A stretch of 37,373 nt of DNA from a virus. Under the pieces are notes generated by a model, which had not been told where the DNA came from, did not search any database, and saw nothing but the letters and a program-made list of their open reading frames with translations. A program made the position numbers and the translations under genes. The stretch is from positions 7,231 through 44,603 of the IMG/VR virus record IMGVR_UViG_3300030012_004322; one strand, 5' to 3'. This document shows, one piece after another, positions 15,631 through 24,100 of this stretch (position 1 is its first letter; every line of letters starts with the position of its first letter).

Positions 15631-16151
15631 GTAAACCTAGTGTACCTTTTGTAAATGAAGTAGAGGAATTTAATCAAACATTTAACAAACCCAATAACTA
15701 TGAACCAACCATCCCAGAAGAAAAAGAATGGAAATTTGTCTACGATTTTATCCTTGAAGAACTCGAAGAATATAGAGAAGCTTGCGAACGAGGCGACATT
15801 GTGGAAGTTTTGGATGCTTTGTGCGACATTGCTTACGTTTCCATTGGGAACGGTACTATGCTACACGGCCTTAAGGATAAGATATGGCCCGCTTATCAAG
15901 AGGTACAAGCAAGTAATATGTCTAAAGCTTGCTCAAGTGAAAAAGAAGCCATGGAAACTGTCAGGGTACGAGCTAAGGAGCAAGGTGAGGAGTGTTATTT
16001 TGAAAAAGTTGCGGAGGGAAGGTATATTGTCTATAGAAAACGAGATAAAAAGGTAATGAAATCTATAAATTATTTTAGACCCGACTTACATCAATTTTTT
16101 AGTGATGAAGATATAGTTAGAACTAGACCACAACAACATATGGGTATCTAA
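15627..16151 (+). CDS. MazG-like nucleotide pyrophosphohydrolase
   Basis: A 174-residue all-alpha NTP pyrophosphohydrolase-like protein (MazG/PRA-PH superfamily). The metal-binding acids are E44, E45, E47, E48 in ILEELEEY and E60, D63, D67 in EVLDALCDI. It would hydrolyse nucleoside triphosphates to monophosphates, for clearing unmodified or damaged nucleotides or altering ppGpp. The last ~50 residues are a basic tail (VYRKRDKK). Codon use is distinctly richer in G+C at 15720-16020 than in neighbours, suggesting separate arrival. Confidence 0.75.
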   Translation: MSKPSVPFVNEVEEFNQTFNKPNNYEPTIPEEKEWKFVYDFILEELEEYREACERGDIVEVLDALCDIAYVSIGNGTMLHGLKDKIWPAYQEVQASNMSKACSSEKEAMETVRVRAKEQGEECYFEKVAEGRYIVYRKRDKKVMKSINYFRPDLHQFFSDEDIVRTRPQQHMGI

Positions 16152-17923
16152 TGTACAAAAAATGTTATCAAGGTAAAAAATTAGGGTCTAATTTATATGA
16201 AATGCATCTTTGGGAATCTGATGGTAAACATCAAGTAGTACCTTATTTAAATGAAGCATACCAAATTTGTGATGATCCCAATTGTGAATATACTGGTTTA
16301 GGGGGTGAACCACTAAAAAAAATTAAAAATTGGTTTTTTTCTAAAAACGAGAGATATTCCCATAATAATACCCCTAATTTGTATTTTAACGATATGGGGA
16401 TAATCCAAAAGTTTTTAGTAGAAAAATATGGTATTAATGATGAACCCTCTACTGGTCATAAAGAATTCTTTTTTGATATTGAGTGTGAAATAGGAGGAGC
16501 ATTAACCCCAGAATATATTGAGCGTGCACCTATGCCTATTACTTCTATAGCTTGGTGGGATAAAAGTTCGGATTGGTGGGCTATACTAGTTTTAGATAAA
16601 AAAAATCAACTTTCTCATACTAAAGCTAAAAATAAAGAGATAATACCCTGTGCTACTGAACAGGATTTATTATTTAAATTTGTAGAAAAATTTAGAGAAA
16701 TTGACCCAGATATTGTAATAGGTTATAATAGTGATTTTTTTGATATACCTTATTTATATTATAGAATGTGTAACGTATTAGGTAAAGAAAGTGCTGATTA
16801 TCTTTCACCTTTAAATGGGTTAGTTGATGAACCTATAGCATCTAAAAAATATAGTAAGTTTTATTATGGTAATGACCAAAGTGTAAATATATTAGGAGTT
16901 GAATCTCTTGATTACATGCGTTTACATAAAAAATATAGTTGGAAAGATGAACCAAGTTGGAAGTTAGATTCAATTGGGGAAAAATATGCCGGGGTAAATA
17001 AAATTGAGTATGAGGGGAATTTAGATCAATTATTTGAAACTGATATTCATAAATTTATTCAATATAACTTTCGTGATGTTGAGATATTAAAATTATTAGA
17101 TGAAAAGTTACAGTATATAGCTTTAACTAAAAATCTATCTCATAAGGGAAAACATAATTATGAAAATGTATACTACAATAGTATAACTCAAGATGGAGCT
17201 ATATCCGCTTATTTATTATCTAAAGGAATTGTACCACCTAATAGAGAGGTAAATCCAAGAAAAAAATTAAATTATGCTGGTGGTTATTTATTTTGTCCTA
17301 AAGCTGGTTTGTATAAATATATGTTTGATGAGGATTTAACTTCACTATATCCCTCTATTATTATGTCACTAAATATAGGTAAAGAAACATTCATGGGTCG
17401 TATTATAGATGCAGATGATCGCAATAATAGATTGGGACTTAATGATTTAGAATCCAAAAATCCAGATGAGGATGTTTTATTTGAAAGTTCATCTGGGAAA
17501 CAATCAAGACAACTTATAGGTGATTTAGTTAAAGCTATTAAATCAAAAAATCTAGCTATTTCAGCTAATGGTGTTATGTTTAGTACAGATAGAGAATCAA
17601 CTTTATCAACAGTTTTAAATAAATGGTTTGAAGAACGAGTTGAATATAAAAGCAAAATGAAAAATGCTTATAAAAAAGGTAATAAAGAAAAAGGAGAATA
17701 TTATCATTTAATGCAATATACAATGAAAATTTTATTAAATAGTTTGTATGGTGCAACAGCCTTACCTAGTTTTAGGTATGGAATGAATTACTCAATATTA
17801 AGTGAAGCAATTACTTTATCAGGTCACAGAATTATTCAAGAATCTGCTTTATGTGCTAATAGACATATGAATAAAGTAATTAGAAATGAAATTAAATTAG
17901 AATTATCAAATGGTAATAGATAG
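16151..17923 (+). CDS. 43A: DNA polymerase (gp43-type), part A: exonuclease and palm/fingers to motif B
   Basis: A 590-residue N-terminal two-thirds of a family B polymerase. Proofreading exonuclease sites are D109/E111 (FFDIECE), D198 (NSDFFDIPYL) and Y305/D309 (YNFRD). Polymerase motif A is D395 (DLTSLYPSII) and motif B is K526 with NSLYG at 530-534. Motif C, which carries the other catalytic aspartates, is missing: it lies in the ORF at 18937-19872. This ORF plus that one total 901 residues, near T4 gp43 (898). The reading frame stops after a short tail (LSNGNR). The two products are expected to assemble; no intein blocks are visible. Confidence 0.95.
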   Translation: MYKKCYQGKKLGSNLYEMHLWESDGKHQVVPYLNEAYQICDDPNCEYTGLGGEPLKKIKNWFFSKNERYSHNNTPNLYFNDMGIIQKFLVEKYGINDEPSTGHKEFFFDIECEIGGALTPEYIERAPMPITSIAWWDKSSDWWAILVLDKKNQLSHTKAKNKEIIPCATEQDLLFKFVEKFREIDPDIVIGYNSDFFDIPYLYYRMCNVLGKESADYLSPLNGLVDEPIASKKYSKFYYGNDQSVNILGVESLDYMRLHKKYSWKDEPSWKLDSIGEKYAGVNKIEYEGNLDQLFETDIHKFIQYNFRDVEILKLLDEKLQYIALTKNLSHKGKHNYENVYYNSITQDGAISAYLLSKGIVPPNREVNPRKKLNYAGGYLFCPKAGLYKYMFDEDLTSLYPSIIMSLNIGKETFMGRIIDADDRNNRLGLNDLESKNPDEDVLFESSSGKQSRQLIGDLVKAIKSKNLAISANGVMFSTDRESTLSTVLNKWFEERVEYKSKMKNAYKKGNKEKGEYYHLMQYTMKILLNSLYGATALPSFRYGMNYSILSEAITLSGHRIIQESALCANRHMNKVIRNEIKLELSNGNR

Positions 17924-17942
17924 AGGTAAAGAATGGGATTGG

Positions 17943-18287
17943 ATGAATGATATTGAAATAAGACCCTGGGGTACCTATAAAGTATTATTAGATTCTATAT
18001 ATTGTAAAGTTAAAGAAATAGTAGTAAATCCGGGTCAAAAATTATCATACCAATATCATTTAAAAAGATCTGAAGTATGGACAATAGTTAAAGGTGGACT
18101 AACTATTATTTTAGATGATGAAAAAATATTTAGAAAAGAAGGTGGATCAATTAAAATCCCTCAAGGTACAAAACATAGAGCTTGGAATGAAACGGATACA
18201 CCAGTAACTTTTATAGAAGTACAAACAGGTACTTATTTTGGAGAAGATGATATAATAAGAATTGAAGACGATTATAATAGAGAATAA
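17943..18287 (+). CDS. Cupin of the mannose-6-phosphate isomerase (type II) family
   Basis: Start put at ATG 17943 (MNDIEIRPWGTYKVL), since homologues begin just before RPWG; an ATG at 17910 in frame overlaps the polymerase gene by 14 nt. About 114 residues form one cupin barrel. Metal-site residues are in YQYHLKRSEVW (HxxR/E) and in the PQGTKHRAWN strand. In PMI/GMP enzymes this domain interconverts mannose-6-P and fructose-6-P; alone it may be a sugar-phosphate isomerase. It lies inside the split polymerase, so it seems to be an inserted gene. Confidence 0.8.
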   Translation: MNDIEIRPWGTYKVLLDSIYCKVKEIVVNPGQKLSYQYHLKRSEVWTIVKGGLTIILDDEKIFRKEGGSIKIPQGTKHRAWNETDTPVTFIEVQTGTYFGEDDIIRIEDDYNRE

Positions 18288-18288
18288 T

Positions 18289-18552
18289 ATGACACTTAAA
18301 CCACAATCAGTTAGAAAGGGAATAACAATATTAGTTGATAATAAACCCATTGAAAAGAAGGAATTAATAAAAATTAGTGAAGAATGGGAAGAAAAACAAT
18401 TAAATTTTTTTAAAAAAATGCTTCATCAAGGAGGAGAATTTATTATAAAAGGAAGAAAATATAGAATTATTCCTAAAGAACAATTATTAACTACTAGAGG
18501 GGAAAAAGATGCCGGGGTAATAACAATACCTGGGTTAGATGGGAGGTTTTAA
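18289..18552 (+). CDS. Small charged protein, unknown
   Basis: Start taken at ATG 18289 in TAATATG; an in-frame TTG at 18262 overlaps the cupin gene by 26 nt. 87 residues. Lys/Glu-rich helical centre (KIKISEEWEEKQ type), then short strands (GGEFIIKGRKYRIIP). No family recognised. It lies in the polymerase break with the cupin and the DUF6165 gene. Confidence 0.5.
   Translation: MTLKPQSVRKGITILVDNKPIEKKELIKISEEWEEKQLNFFKKMLHQGGEFIIKGRKYRIIPKEQLLTTRGEKDAGVITIPGLDGRF
18541..18546 (+). promoter_or_regulatory. Shine-Dalgarno-like site
   Basis: GGGAGG 7 nt before ATG 18554. It is notable because almost no other gene here has one. It also lies inside the coding sequence ending at 18552, and favours 18554 over 18539 as start of the DUF6165-like gene. 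Confidence 0.5.
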
Positions 18553-18553
18553 T

Positions 18554-18937
18554 ATGCAAGTAGAAGTATCAATAGGAGAATTTTTAGATAAAGTTAGTAT
18601 TATAGAATTAAAACTTCTAAATATTAAAGATAAATCAAAATTAGTTAATATTAAAAGAGAGTTTTATTATTTAAACCCTTTTTGTAATGAATTATTTGAA
18701 ACTTATGGAGATGAGTTAAAATCTTTATATCTTAAATTATCCAAGATAAATGGGGCATTATGGACTATAGAGGATAAATTACGTGAATTGGAATCTAAAA
18801 AATCCTTTGGTGAAGAATTTGTAGAATTAGCTCGTTCTGTGTATTTTACAAATGATACACGTGCTGAAGTAAAAAAAGATATTAATTTATTAACTGGTAG
18901 TGAGTTAATAGAAGAAAAATCTTATAAAGATTACTAA
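18554..18937 (+). CDS. DUF6165-like protein
   Basis: A 127-residue protein starting MQVEVSIGEFLDKVSIIELK. The order of blocks, IGEFLDK, then KLVNIKREF, then ALWTIEDKLRELE, then ELARSVYFTND and EEKSYKDY, matches what I remember of DUF6165, found in bacterial LPS and glycosyl-transferase neighbourhoods. Molecular function unknown. With the cupin it gives the insert in the polymerase a sugar/LPS theme. An in-frame ATG at 18539 is less likely. Confidence 0.75.
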   Translation: MQVEVSIGEFLDKVSIIELKLLNIKDKSKLVNIKREFYYLNPFCNELFETYGDELKSLYLKLSKINGALWTIEDKLRELESKKSFGEEFVELARSVYFTNDTRAEVKKDINLLTGSELIEEKSYKDY

Positions 18938-19872
18938 TGAAACATTTAGAAGATACACCTTGGTTTATTTGTGATGCAGAAGATAATAACTACTGTGCTT
19001 ATGTTGATACAGATTCTAATTATTTTAATGCCGAACCTATATTAAAACATCTTTACCCTGATTTTGAAGATTTAAGTGATAAAGAAAAAGATGATAAATT
19101 AGAAAATGTAGCTTTAGCATACCAAGATATTATTACAGATCATTATAACCAATTAGCTAAAGAATGTTTTAATATATCTACTCACCGTTTAGAAATGAAA
19201 ACAGAATGTGTTATTCGTTCTGCTTATTTTAGAAATACAAGAAGATATGCTCAATGGATTACTAAACAAGAAGGTGTTGAAAAAGAAACTTTAGATATTA
19301 AAGGTTTAGAATTTATGAAAGCGAATTTTCCTCCTATTTTAGGTAAATTTTTTAATAAAATATTACAACAGGCATTAAAAGGGGGAGAATATTTATCTAT
19401 TTTATCTCAAATAAAGGATTTTAAAAAAAGAATATTAGATGGTGATATACCAATTGAACAATTAGGTAATCCTACTGCTGTAAAAAAATTAGATAAATAT
19501 ACTTCTAAAAAAGCTAGAGCAGGGGAAGTATTTACTACAATTGAAAAAGGAGCTCCAGCACCTGTAAGAGCAGCTATTAAATATAATGATTTATTACGTT
19601 TATGGAAATTAGATAAACAATATAATTATATTACACAAGCAAGTAAAATTAAATGGATTTATTTAAAAGATAATCCATATAAAATAGAAGCATTAGGGTT
19701 CATTGAGGGTGGAATGCCTAGTAAAATTAAGGAATTTTTAAACCAATATGCAGACCGTAAAAAAGTATTTGAAACTATTTTATTAAATAAATTAGAAGGG
19801 TTTTTTAATGATTTAGATTGGTCTTTAAATTTAAATCCCCATTTAAATAAATTCGCTTCTTTTGAGATTTAA
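18937..19872 (+). CDS. 43B: DNA polymerase (gp43-type), part B: palm motif C and thumb
   Basis: A 311-residue C-terminal third of a family B polymerase. Motif C is YVDTDS at 22-27 with D24 and D26, completing the catalytic site begun in 43A. RRYAQW (a KKRYA-like motif) and DIKGLEFMK follow in T4 gp43 order, then the thumb. The C-terminus (LNKFASFEI) has aromatic residues where T4 gp43 ends in a gp45-binding tail. The start overlaps the preceding stop by one base. It begins with about 20 residues of its own before motif C; whether these replace the residues between motifs B and C or form an added interface is unclear. Confidence 0.93.
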   Translation: MKHLEDTPWFICDAEDNNYCAYVDTDSNYFNAEPILKHLYPDFEDLSDKEKDDKLENVALAYQDIITDHYNQLAKECFNISTHRLEMKTECVIRSAYFRNTRRYAQWITKQEGVEKETLDIKGLEFMKANFPPILGKFFNKILQQALKGGEYLSILSQIKDFKKRILDGDIPIEQLGNPTAVKKLDKYTSKKARAGEVFTTIEKGAPAPVRAAIKYNDLLRLWKLDKQYNYITQASKIKWIYLKDNPYKIEALGFIEGGMPSKIKEFLNQYADRKKVFETILLNKLEGFFNDLDWSLNLNPHLNKFASFEI

Positions 19873-19882
19873 CTTACCTATC

Positions 19883-19896
19883 ATATTTATAATAAA
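19883..19896 (+). promoter_or_regulatory. Candidate late-promoter motif
   Basis: ATATTTATAATAAA, 14 nt before the ATG of the fibre gene at 19911. One of the best copies of the recurring gap motif. Confidence 0.45.
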
Positions 19897-19910
19897 CATT
19901 CTATTAAAAA

Positions 19911-20603
19911 ATGGCTAATTTCTCAGGATCCTTTATATCAAATACTTACCATAGAGTATTACAATTAGACACAACTTTACAAGATGGTACTGGATCTTTA
20001 ATCCAATCCTTACCTGTTACTGCTTCAAACGCAATATCAGCTTCTTATGCTATTTCATCTTCACATGAAATTATAAAGGAAGTAAGTGCTTCTATTGCTG
20101 ATACTGCTTCATTTGTTGAATATAGTAATGTAGCTAATAAACCTACTTTATTATCAAGTTCGGCACAAATTGCTGATGATATTAGTGGTTCATTTACTTC
20201 TACTTCTGCTAGTTTTTCTACTACAATTACTTCAAATAGTTCTTCAGCAGCAACAGATATAGCCGCTTTAGAATTATTTAGTTCTTCATTAGATGATACT
20301 TTTGCTACTGATGCCGAACTTAATACAGCAACATCAAGTCTTAGTGCTTCTTTAGCAACAGATATTGCTACTAAAGCAGATAGTGCTTCATTTTCTACAG
20401 ATATAGCTTCATTAGTAACTGATAGTGGATCGTTTAGTACCAGAATAACAAATTTAGTAGATAAAACGGGTTCTTATGCCCCAACTAGTTCACTGGGTTC
20501 GTATGTAAGTTCATCTACAGTTGATTTTATACAAATAATAACATCAGCATCTTATGCATCAATTACCCCAGTTAGTGGCACGTTATATATTATACAAGGA
20601 TAA
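19911..20603 (+). CDS. Ser/Ala-rich tail-fibre-like protein
   Basis: A 230-residue protein. Short runs such as SASYAISSSHE, SASIADTASF, SASFST and SASLATDIATKAD repeat every ~15-25 residues, with alanine/serine heptad-like spacing, as in trimeric fibre stalks of Bacteroidota phages. No catalytic motif. It ends 2 nt before the beta-helix gene; likely forms a stalk or adaptor for it. Confidence 0.7.
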   Translation: MANFSGSFISNTYHRVLQLDTTLQDGTGSLIQSLPVTASNAISASYAISSSHEIIKEVSASIADTASFVEYSNVANKPTLLSSSAQIADDISGSFTSTSASFSTTITSNSSSAATDIAALELFSSSLDDTFATDAELNTATSSLSASLATDIATKADSASFSTDIASLVTDSGSFSTRITNLVDKTGSYAPTSSLGSYVSSSTVDFIQIITSASYASITPVSGTLYIIQG

Positions 20604-20605
20604 CA

Positions 20606-22762
20606 ATGCGTAGTGGAAGGTTTAATACAGCACAAAACGTTTATTTAAATGATGTTTCGGTAGATAATGTTTATTATAACAATAAACGTCTCTATCCTCC
20701 AAATGCATATTTTGTATCAAATAGTGGTAGCAATGATATAACTACAACTGGAGCCGAAAACGATCCTTTCCAAACTTTAAATTATGCCATTTCCAGAATT
20801 ACAGATCAAGACGTAATATATTTTAGAACAGGTTCTTATATATTTGATGAACAAGAAATAACAAATTCTAACATATCAATAATAGGGTATAATGGTGAAA
20901 ATGTTACATTTGATGGAACAAGACCAATTAGTGATTTAGCAGACCCTTCTGTAAATGGTGGTGAGTGGCAAACACATACAACTGATATTGTTACAGATAC
21001 TAATCAAGTAATTAGTGGTAAAACAATTTATAAAATTAAATTAAATTCAACTGCCGAAGTCTGGCAACTATTTCATAATAGAAATGAAGTAATAAATGCA
21101 AGATATCCAAGTGCCCAATGGACTGATGAAAGTGTATATACTTTTAATAATTGGGGACATGGGTATTATAATATTTTAAGTAATGGAAATATTGTAGATG
21201 GTTCGGGTAATGTTTTAGGAAATGGAACCGGTAGTGCATATTATTATGATAATGGAGAAATAGTTGATGTAGCCCATAGTTTTAGTGGAAGTTATAGTGC
21301 TAGTTTATATGATTTTACCACAGCTCAACAAGGAATAGATCCTTCATTTGATATTTCAGGCTCTTTGATTAATTTAAATGTTGGTTCATTTAAAACTTAT
21401 ACTAAAGTAGTAAATTCACAGTCATTAGATAATAGTAATAATCTTATTAGACTATCGTATGACCCTGTTGCTTTATGGAAAGAAAAACATCATTATTATT
21501 ATTTAGAGAATAAATTAGAATATTTAAATAGTGAAAATGAATGGTTCTTTGACAATAATACAAAATATCTTTATGTTTGGTTAAATAGCGATGAAGTTCC
21601 AACTACAACAAATATAAGGGCAAAACAACAAAGTTATTCATTAAATGTAACTACAAATGATGTATCAATTGAAAATATTAATTTTTTCTCTACCACAATA
21701 AAAGGAAATAATGCGAATAGATTAATAGTTCGTGATTGTGATTTCTTATATTCAAGTTGTTATGCTCATATGTTGAACCAAATAAATTCTGGTTCGGCTA
21801 TTGCTCCTGCTACGGATGAAGTTTTTACTACTCAAACAAATATTTCAAGTAGCCCAAATATTACTTTTAATGGATGTGCATTTAGATACACAGATGGTTC
21901 TGTGTTAGAGATAGCAGGTGGGAATACTACAATTATAGATTGTTATTTTAACTATATAGATAAAACTGTTGCTAATTTATCATCTGTAATGACTACTATT
22001 AGATTAATGGGTGATGGTAATATTGTTAAAAATAATACTTTCCGTAAAACAGCAGCTTCTTCTACATTAAATTCAGGAAATGCACCAATTGTGGAATATA
22101 ACGATTTAGCTGAAAGTGGGTACTTACAGAGTGATGGTGCCATGATACACCTCATGGTAAACCAACAAGCAAATGCTAAGATAAGATATAATTGGGTACA
22201 TGACACAATTAAATATGGCATAAGGTGTGACGGTGATGGTGATGGTTTTAATGCTTATATCCATCATAACATTGGTTGGAACTGTGAAGGTGGCATTATG
22301 GCAAAAGGTGGTATATTAGTTAGTGGAAGTAGTGTTGGTGGCCATTTTGTTTATAATAATACTTTCTTTGATAGTGTAGAAAAGAATGATATAATGGTAT
22401 TAAATACCCAAGCAGGTAATAATATTAATTATGGTTCAGTAGTGATGAATAACTTAACTGAAAAATTAAGTGGTCATAGAACCAATATAGAAGGATTTGA
22501 ATCTTGGATAACGGCCTCAAATAATTATACAGCATCTAACATAATACCTTTACTGACAGATACAGGTAGTTTTGATTTTAGACCAATTAACACTGGCTCA
22601 ATAGTAGATGCAGGGAATACTACATATACCAATTTTGAATTTAACCCAACTGGATCAGATGCATTAACAGCTGATATCGGAGCTATGGATTACAATGGTA
22701 CTTTATGGCAGGCTGGAATCACTTATTCTACTAGTAGTAGATTTAATTTTGATTATTCATAA
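20606..22762 (+). CDS. Right-handed beta-helix tailspike-like protein
   Basis: A 718-residue protein. The first ~35 residues (VYLNDVSVDNVYYNNKRLYPP) resemble a fibre attachment segment; then comes a PL6/DUF1565-like beta-helix opening with SNSGSNDITTTGAENDPFQTLNYAI. Coil-forming strands recur (SIENINFFSTT, RLIVRDCDFLYSS, NITFNGCAFRYTD, TTIIDCYFNY, NIVKNNTFR) through about residue 600. This fold is that of phage depolymerases and alginate/pectate lyases; polysaccharide binding or cleavage at the host surface is likely. I cannot fix the catalytic residues. Confidence 0.78.
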   Translation: MRSGRFNTAQNVYLNDVSVDNVYYNNKRLYPPNAYFVSNSGSNDITTTGAENDPFQTLNYAISRITDQDVIYFRTGSYIFDEQEITNSNISIIGYNGENVTFDGTRPISDLADPSVNGGEWQTHTTDIVTDTNQVISGKTIYKIKLNSTAEVWQLFHNRNEVINARYPSAQWTDESVYTFNNWGHGYYNILSNGNIVDGSGNVLGNGTGSAYYYDNGEIVDVAHSFSGSYSASLYDFTTAQQGIDPSFDISGSLINLNVGSFKTYTKVVNSQSLDNSNNLIRLSYDPVALWKEKHHYYYLENKLEYLNSENEWFFDNNTKYLYVWLNSDEVPTTTNIRAKQQSYSLNVTTNDVSIENINFFSTTIKGNNANRLIVRDCDFLYSSCYAHMLNQINSGSAIAPATDEVFTTQTNISSSPNITFNGCAFRYTDGSVLEIAGGNTTIIDCYFNYIDKTVANLSSVMTTIRLMGDGNIVKNNTFRKTAASSTLNSGNAPIVEYNDLAESGYLQSDGAMIHLMVNQQANAKIRYNWVHDTIKYGIRCDGDGDGFNAYIHHNIGWNCEGGIMAKGGILVSGSSVGGHFVYNNTFFDSVEKNDIMVLNTQAGNNINYGSVVMNNLTEKLSGHRTNIEGFESWITASNNYTASNIIPLLTDTGSFDFRPINTGSIVDAGNTTYTNFEFNPTGSDALTADIGAMDYNGTLWQAGITYSTSSRFNFDYS

Positions 22763-22777
22763 ATTTTAAAAATATAG

Positions 22778-22808
22778 TTGGATTCTATAAATAAAATTCT
22801 TATATTAC
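22778..22808 (+). promoter_or_regulatory. Bacteroidota-type promoter
   Basis: TTG at 22778-22780, 20-nt spacer, TATATTAC at 22801-22808, followed by GG. The downstream ten bases TATATTACGG recur at 24108-24117. It precedes the clamp gene ATG (22826) by 17 nt. Confidence 0.5.
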
Positions 22809-22825
22809 GGGAATAAAAGTTATAT

Positions 22826-23548
22826 ATGGTAAGTAAAAATATCTTACAATCAGTTGTATCTAAATATTATTTAGGAGGATTATTTTCACAAGTTAAATGG
22901 CGTATTAAAGATAATACTTTAACTATATATGCTGGTGAACAGGGCAGAGCAGCTAAAGTGTATCTTAAAAATTTCCAATTCGAAGATTGTGAATTAGGTA
23001 TATTTGATACACATAAATTATCTAAATTATTATCCATTACTAATGGAGAGTTATTAATTACAGCTGAAAAAACCCATAAAGTTTATACTAAATTACATAT
23101 TGCTGATTCTAATTTTGATTTAAATTATTCATTAGCAGATATATTTGTAATACCAAAAGCAACTTATTATCAAGAAATAGAAGATCCTGATGTGTCTATT
23201 GATTTAGATAAAGAAAATATAGATGCATTAATAAAGGCAAAAACAGCATTAGCTGATCAAAGTAATTTATTAGTTAAGACCACTGAAAATTTAGATGGAA
23301 CAACAGTATGTGAATTTACTTTTGGTGATATTGAAAATTTTTCTAATAAAGTAACTTACACACTACAAGGTGATATTAAAGTATCTGATTTAGAATTACC
23401 ATTTAATTCTGATATATTAAAAGATATATTTTCTAATAATAAAGATATGGATAGTGGCAAATTAAGGATATCAGTTGATGGAATGATTCAATTGAATTTT
23501 TACTCAGAGGATATAGAAACTGAATATTTTTTATTGAGAAATGAGTAG
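22826..23548 (+). CDS. 45: DNA sliding clamp (gp45-type)
   Basis: A 240-residue protein near T4 gp45 size (228). Two-domain pattern of alternating strands as in phage clamps, with an early LQSVVSKYYLGGLFSQVKWR block, and a second-half strand cluster (CEFTFGDIENFSNKVTYTL, KLRISVDGMIQLNF). It would encircle DNA as a trimer and tether the split polymerase; in T4 gp45 also activates late transcription. It has its own promoter and is followed by heat-shock genes and the clamp loader. The family is remote in sequence, so the call rests on these blocks and context. Confidence 0.8.
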   Translation: MVSKNILQSVVSKYYLGGLFSQVKWRIKDNTLTIYAGEQGRAAKVYLKNFQFEDCELGIFDTHKLSKLLSITNGELLITAEKTHKVYTKLHIADSNFDLNYSLADIFVIPKATYYQEIEDPDVSIDLDKENIDALIKAKTALADQSNLLVKTTENLDGTTVCEFTFGDIENFSNKVTYTLQGDIKVSDLELPFNSDILKDIFSNNKDMDSGKLRISVDGMIQLNFYSEDIETEYFLLRNE

Positions 23549-23551
23549 TAT

Positions 23552-23568
23552 AATATTTATAATAAATA
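23552..23568. promoter_or_regulatory. Palindromic copy of the candidate late-promoter motif
   Basis: AATATTTATAATAAATA; the core TATTTAT-A-ATAAATA (23554-23568) is a palindrome with 7-base arms, so both strands contain ATAAATA, as in T4 late promoters (TATAAATA). It lies in the longest non-coding gap (23549-23640), 72 nt upstream of the Hsp20 ATG. Nothing else is evident in that gap beyond a possible 16-codon ORF (23589-23639) that I do not accept. Confidence 0.45.
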
Positions 23569-23640
23569 ACAATTGTAGCTAGGGCACAATGTTATGTTTT
23601 ATTAACCCGAGTAGCTTAGGCACTCACAAATTTAAATGAT

Positions 23641-24066
23641 ATGAGTACATTATTTTATGAACGTACACCGTTCGACATTTTAGTTAGAAATTTTTTCCAA
23701 GACGCAAGCACTTTTTCTCCGCTTGCAGAAACCAAGATTCCACATCCTGTAGATATTTACACAAACGAAAAAGGCCTCTTTTTCGAAGTAGCTTGTACAG
23801 GGATTTCAAAATCGGATCTTGAAATACAAACACAAGACAACACTTTAAGGATTAATTACGATAAAAACAAAGATACAGCTTGCTGTGATGTTAATGATTG
23901 TGATTATATCCACAAAGGTATTGCAAAAAGATCATTCAATTTAGGTTGGAAGATCGATAGTAAATTTGAATTAAGTAAAGCAAATGCTGAGTTTAAAGAT
24001 GGTTTACTTAAGATTGAGATTCCTTTTGCTAAAGGATCAGAGTTAAAAACTTTGAAAATTAGCTAA
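23641..24066 (+). CDS. Small heat-shock protein (Hsp20 / alpha-crystallin)
   Basis: A 141-residue sHsp. It has a short N-terminal helix segment (PFDILVRNFFQD), an alpha-crystallin domain (~residues 38-130) with strands VDIYTNEKGLFFEV and LRINYDK, an ANAEFKDGLLKIEIPF end (the A-x-x-x-n-GvL motif) and a short tail. An extra CCDVNDCD insert lies in the middle loop. sHsps hold unfolding proteins; cyanophages and other marine T4-like phages carry them too. It precedes GroES/GroEL, forming a folding block between clamp and clamp-loader genes. Confidence 0.88.
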   Translation: MSTLFYERTPFDILVRNFFQDASTFSPLAETKIPHPVDIYTNEKGLFFEVACTGISKSDLEIQTQDNTLRINYDKNKDTACCDVNDCDYIHKGIAKRSFNLGWKIDSKFELSKANAEFKDGLLKIEIPFAKGSELKTLKIS

Positions 24067-24080
24067 TATATTTTATTAAA

Positions 24081-24100
24081 AAGTGTGTCCTAGCACATTT
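24081..24100 (+). terminator. Weak hairpin after hsp20 (possible terminator)
   Basis: AAGTGTG-TCCTAG-CACATTT can pair as seven base pairs with one G.T wobble, followed by GTTTTC. It overlaps the promoter below. Low stability, so a terminator role is uncertain. Confidence 0.25.

Noticed and set aside
18262-18288. Upstream starts at 18262, 18539, 24099 and 504
   Set aside because: They use TTG or lie inside the promoter or previous gene, and homologue-like N-termini begin at the downstream ATGs.
17924-18936. Split intein or intron as the cause of the polymerase break
   Set aside because: Neither polymerase piece ends or begins with intein splice residues or blocks, and the insert holds normal genes without a homing endonuclease motif. 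A self-splicing intron would not carry three full ORFs with own starts in this arrangement, though a group I fold was not computed.
23566-23640. tRNA or small RNA in the longest gap
   Set aside because: Hairpin-like pieces (GAGT...ACTC) are present but there is no cloverleaf, T-arm or acceptor stem. The 16-codon ORF at 23589-23639 is too short to accept.
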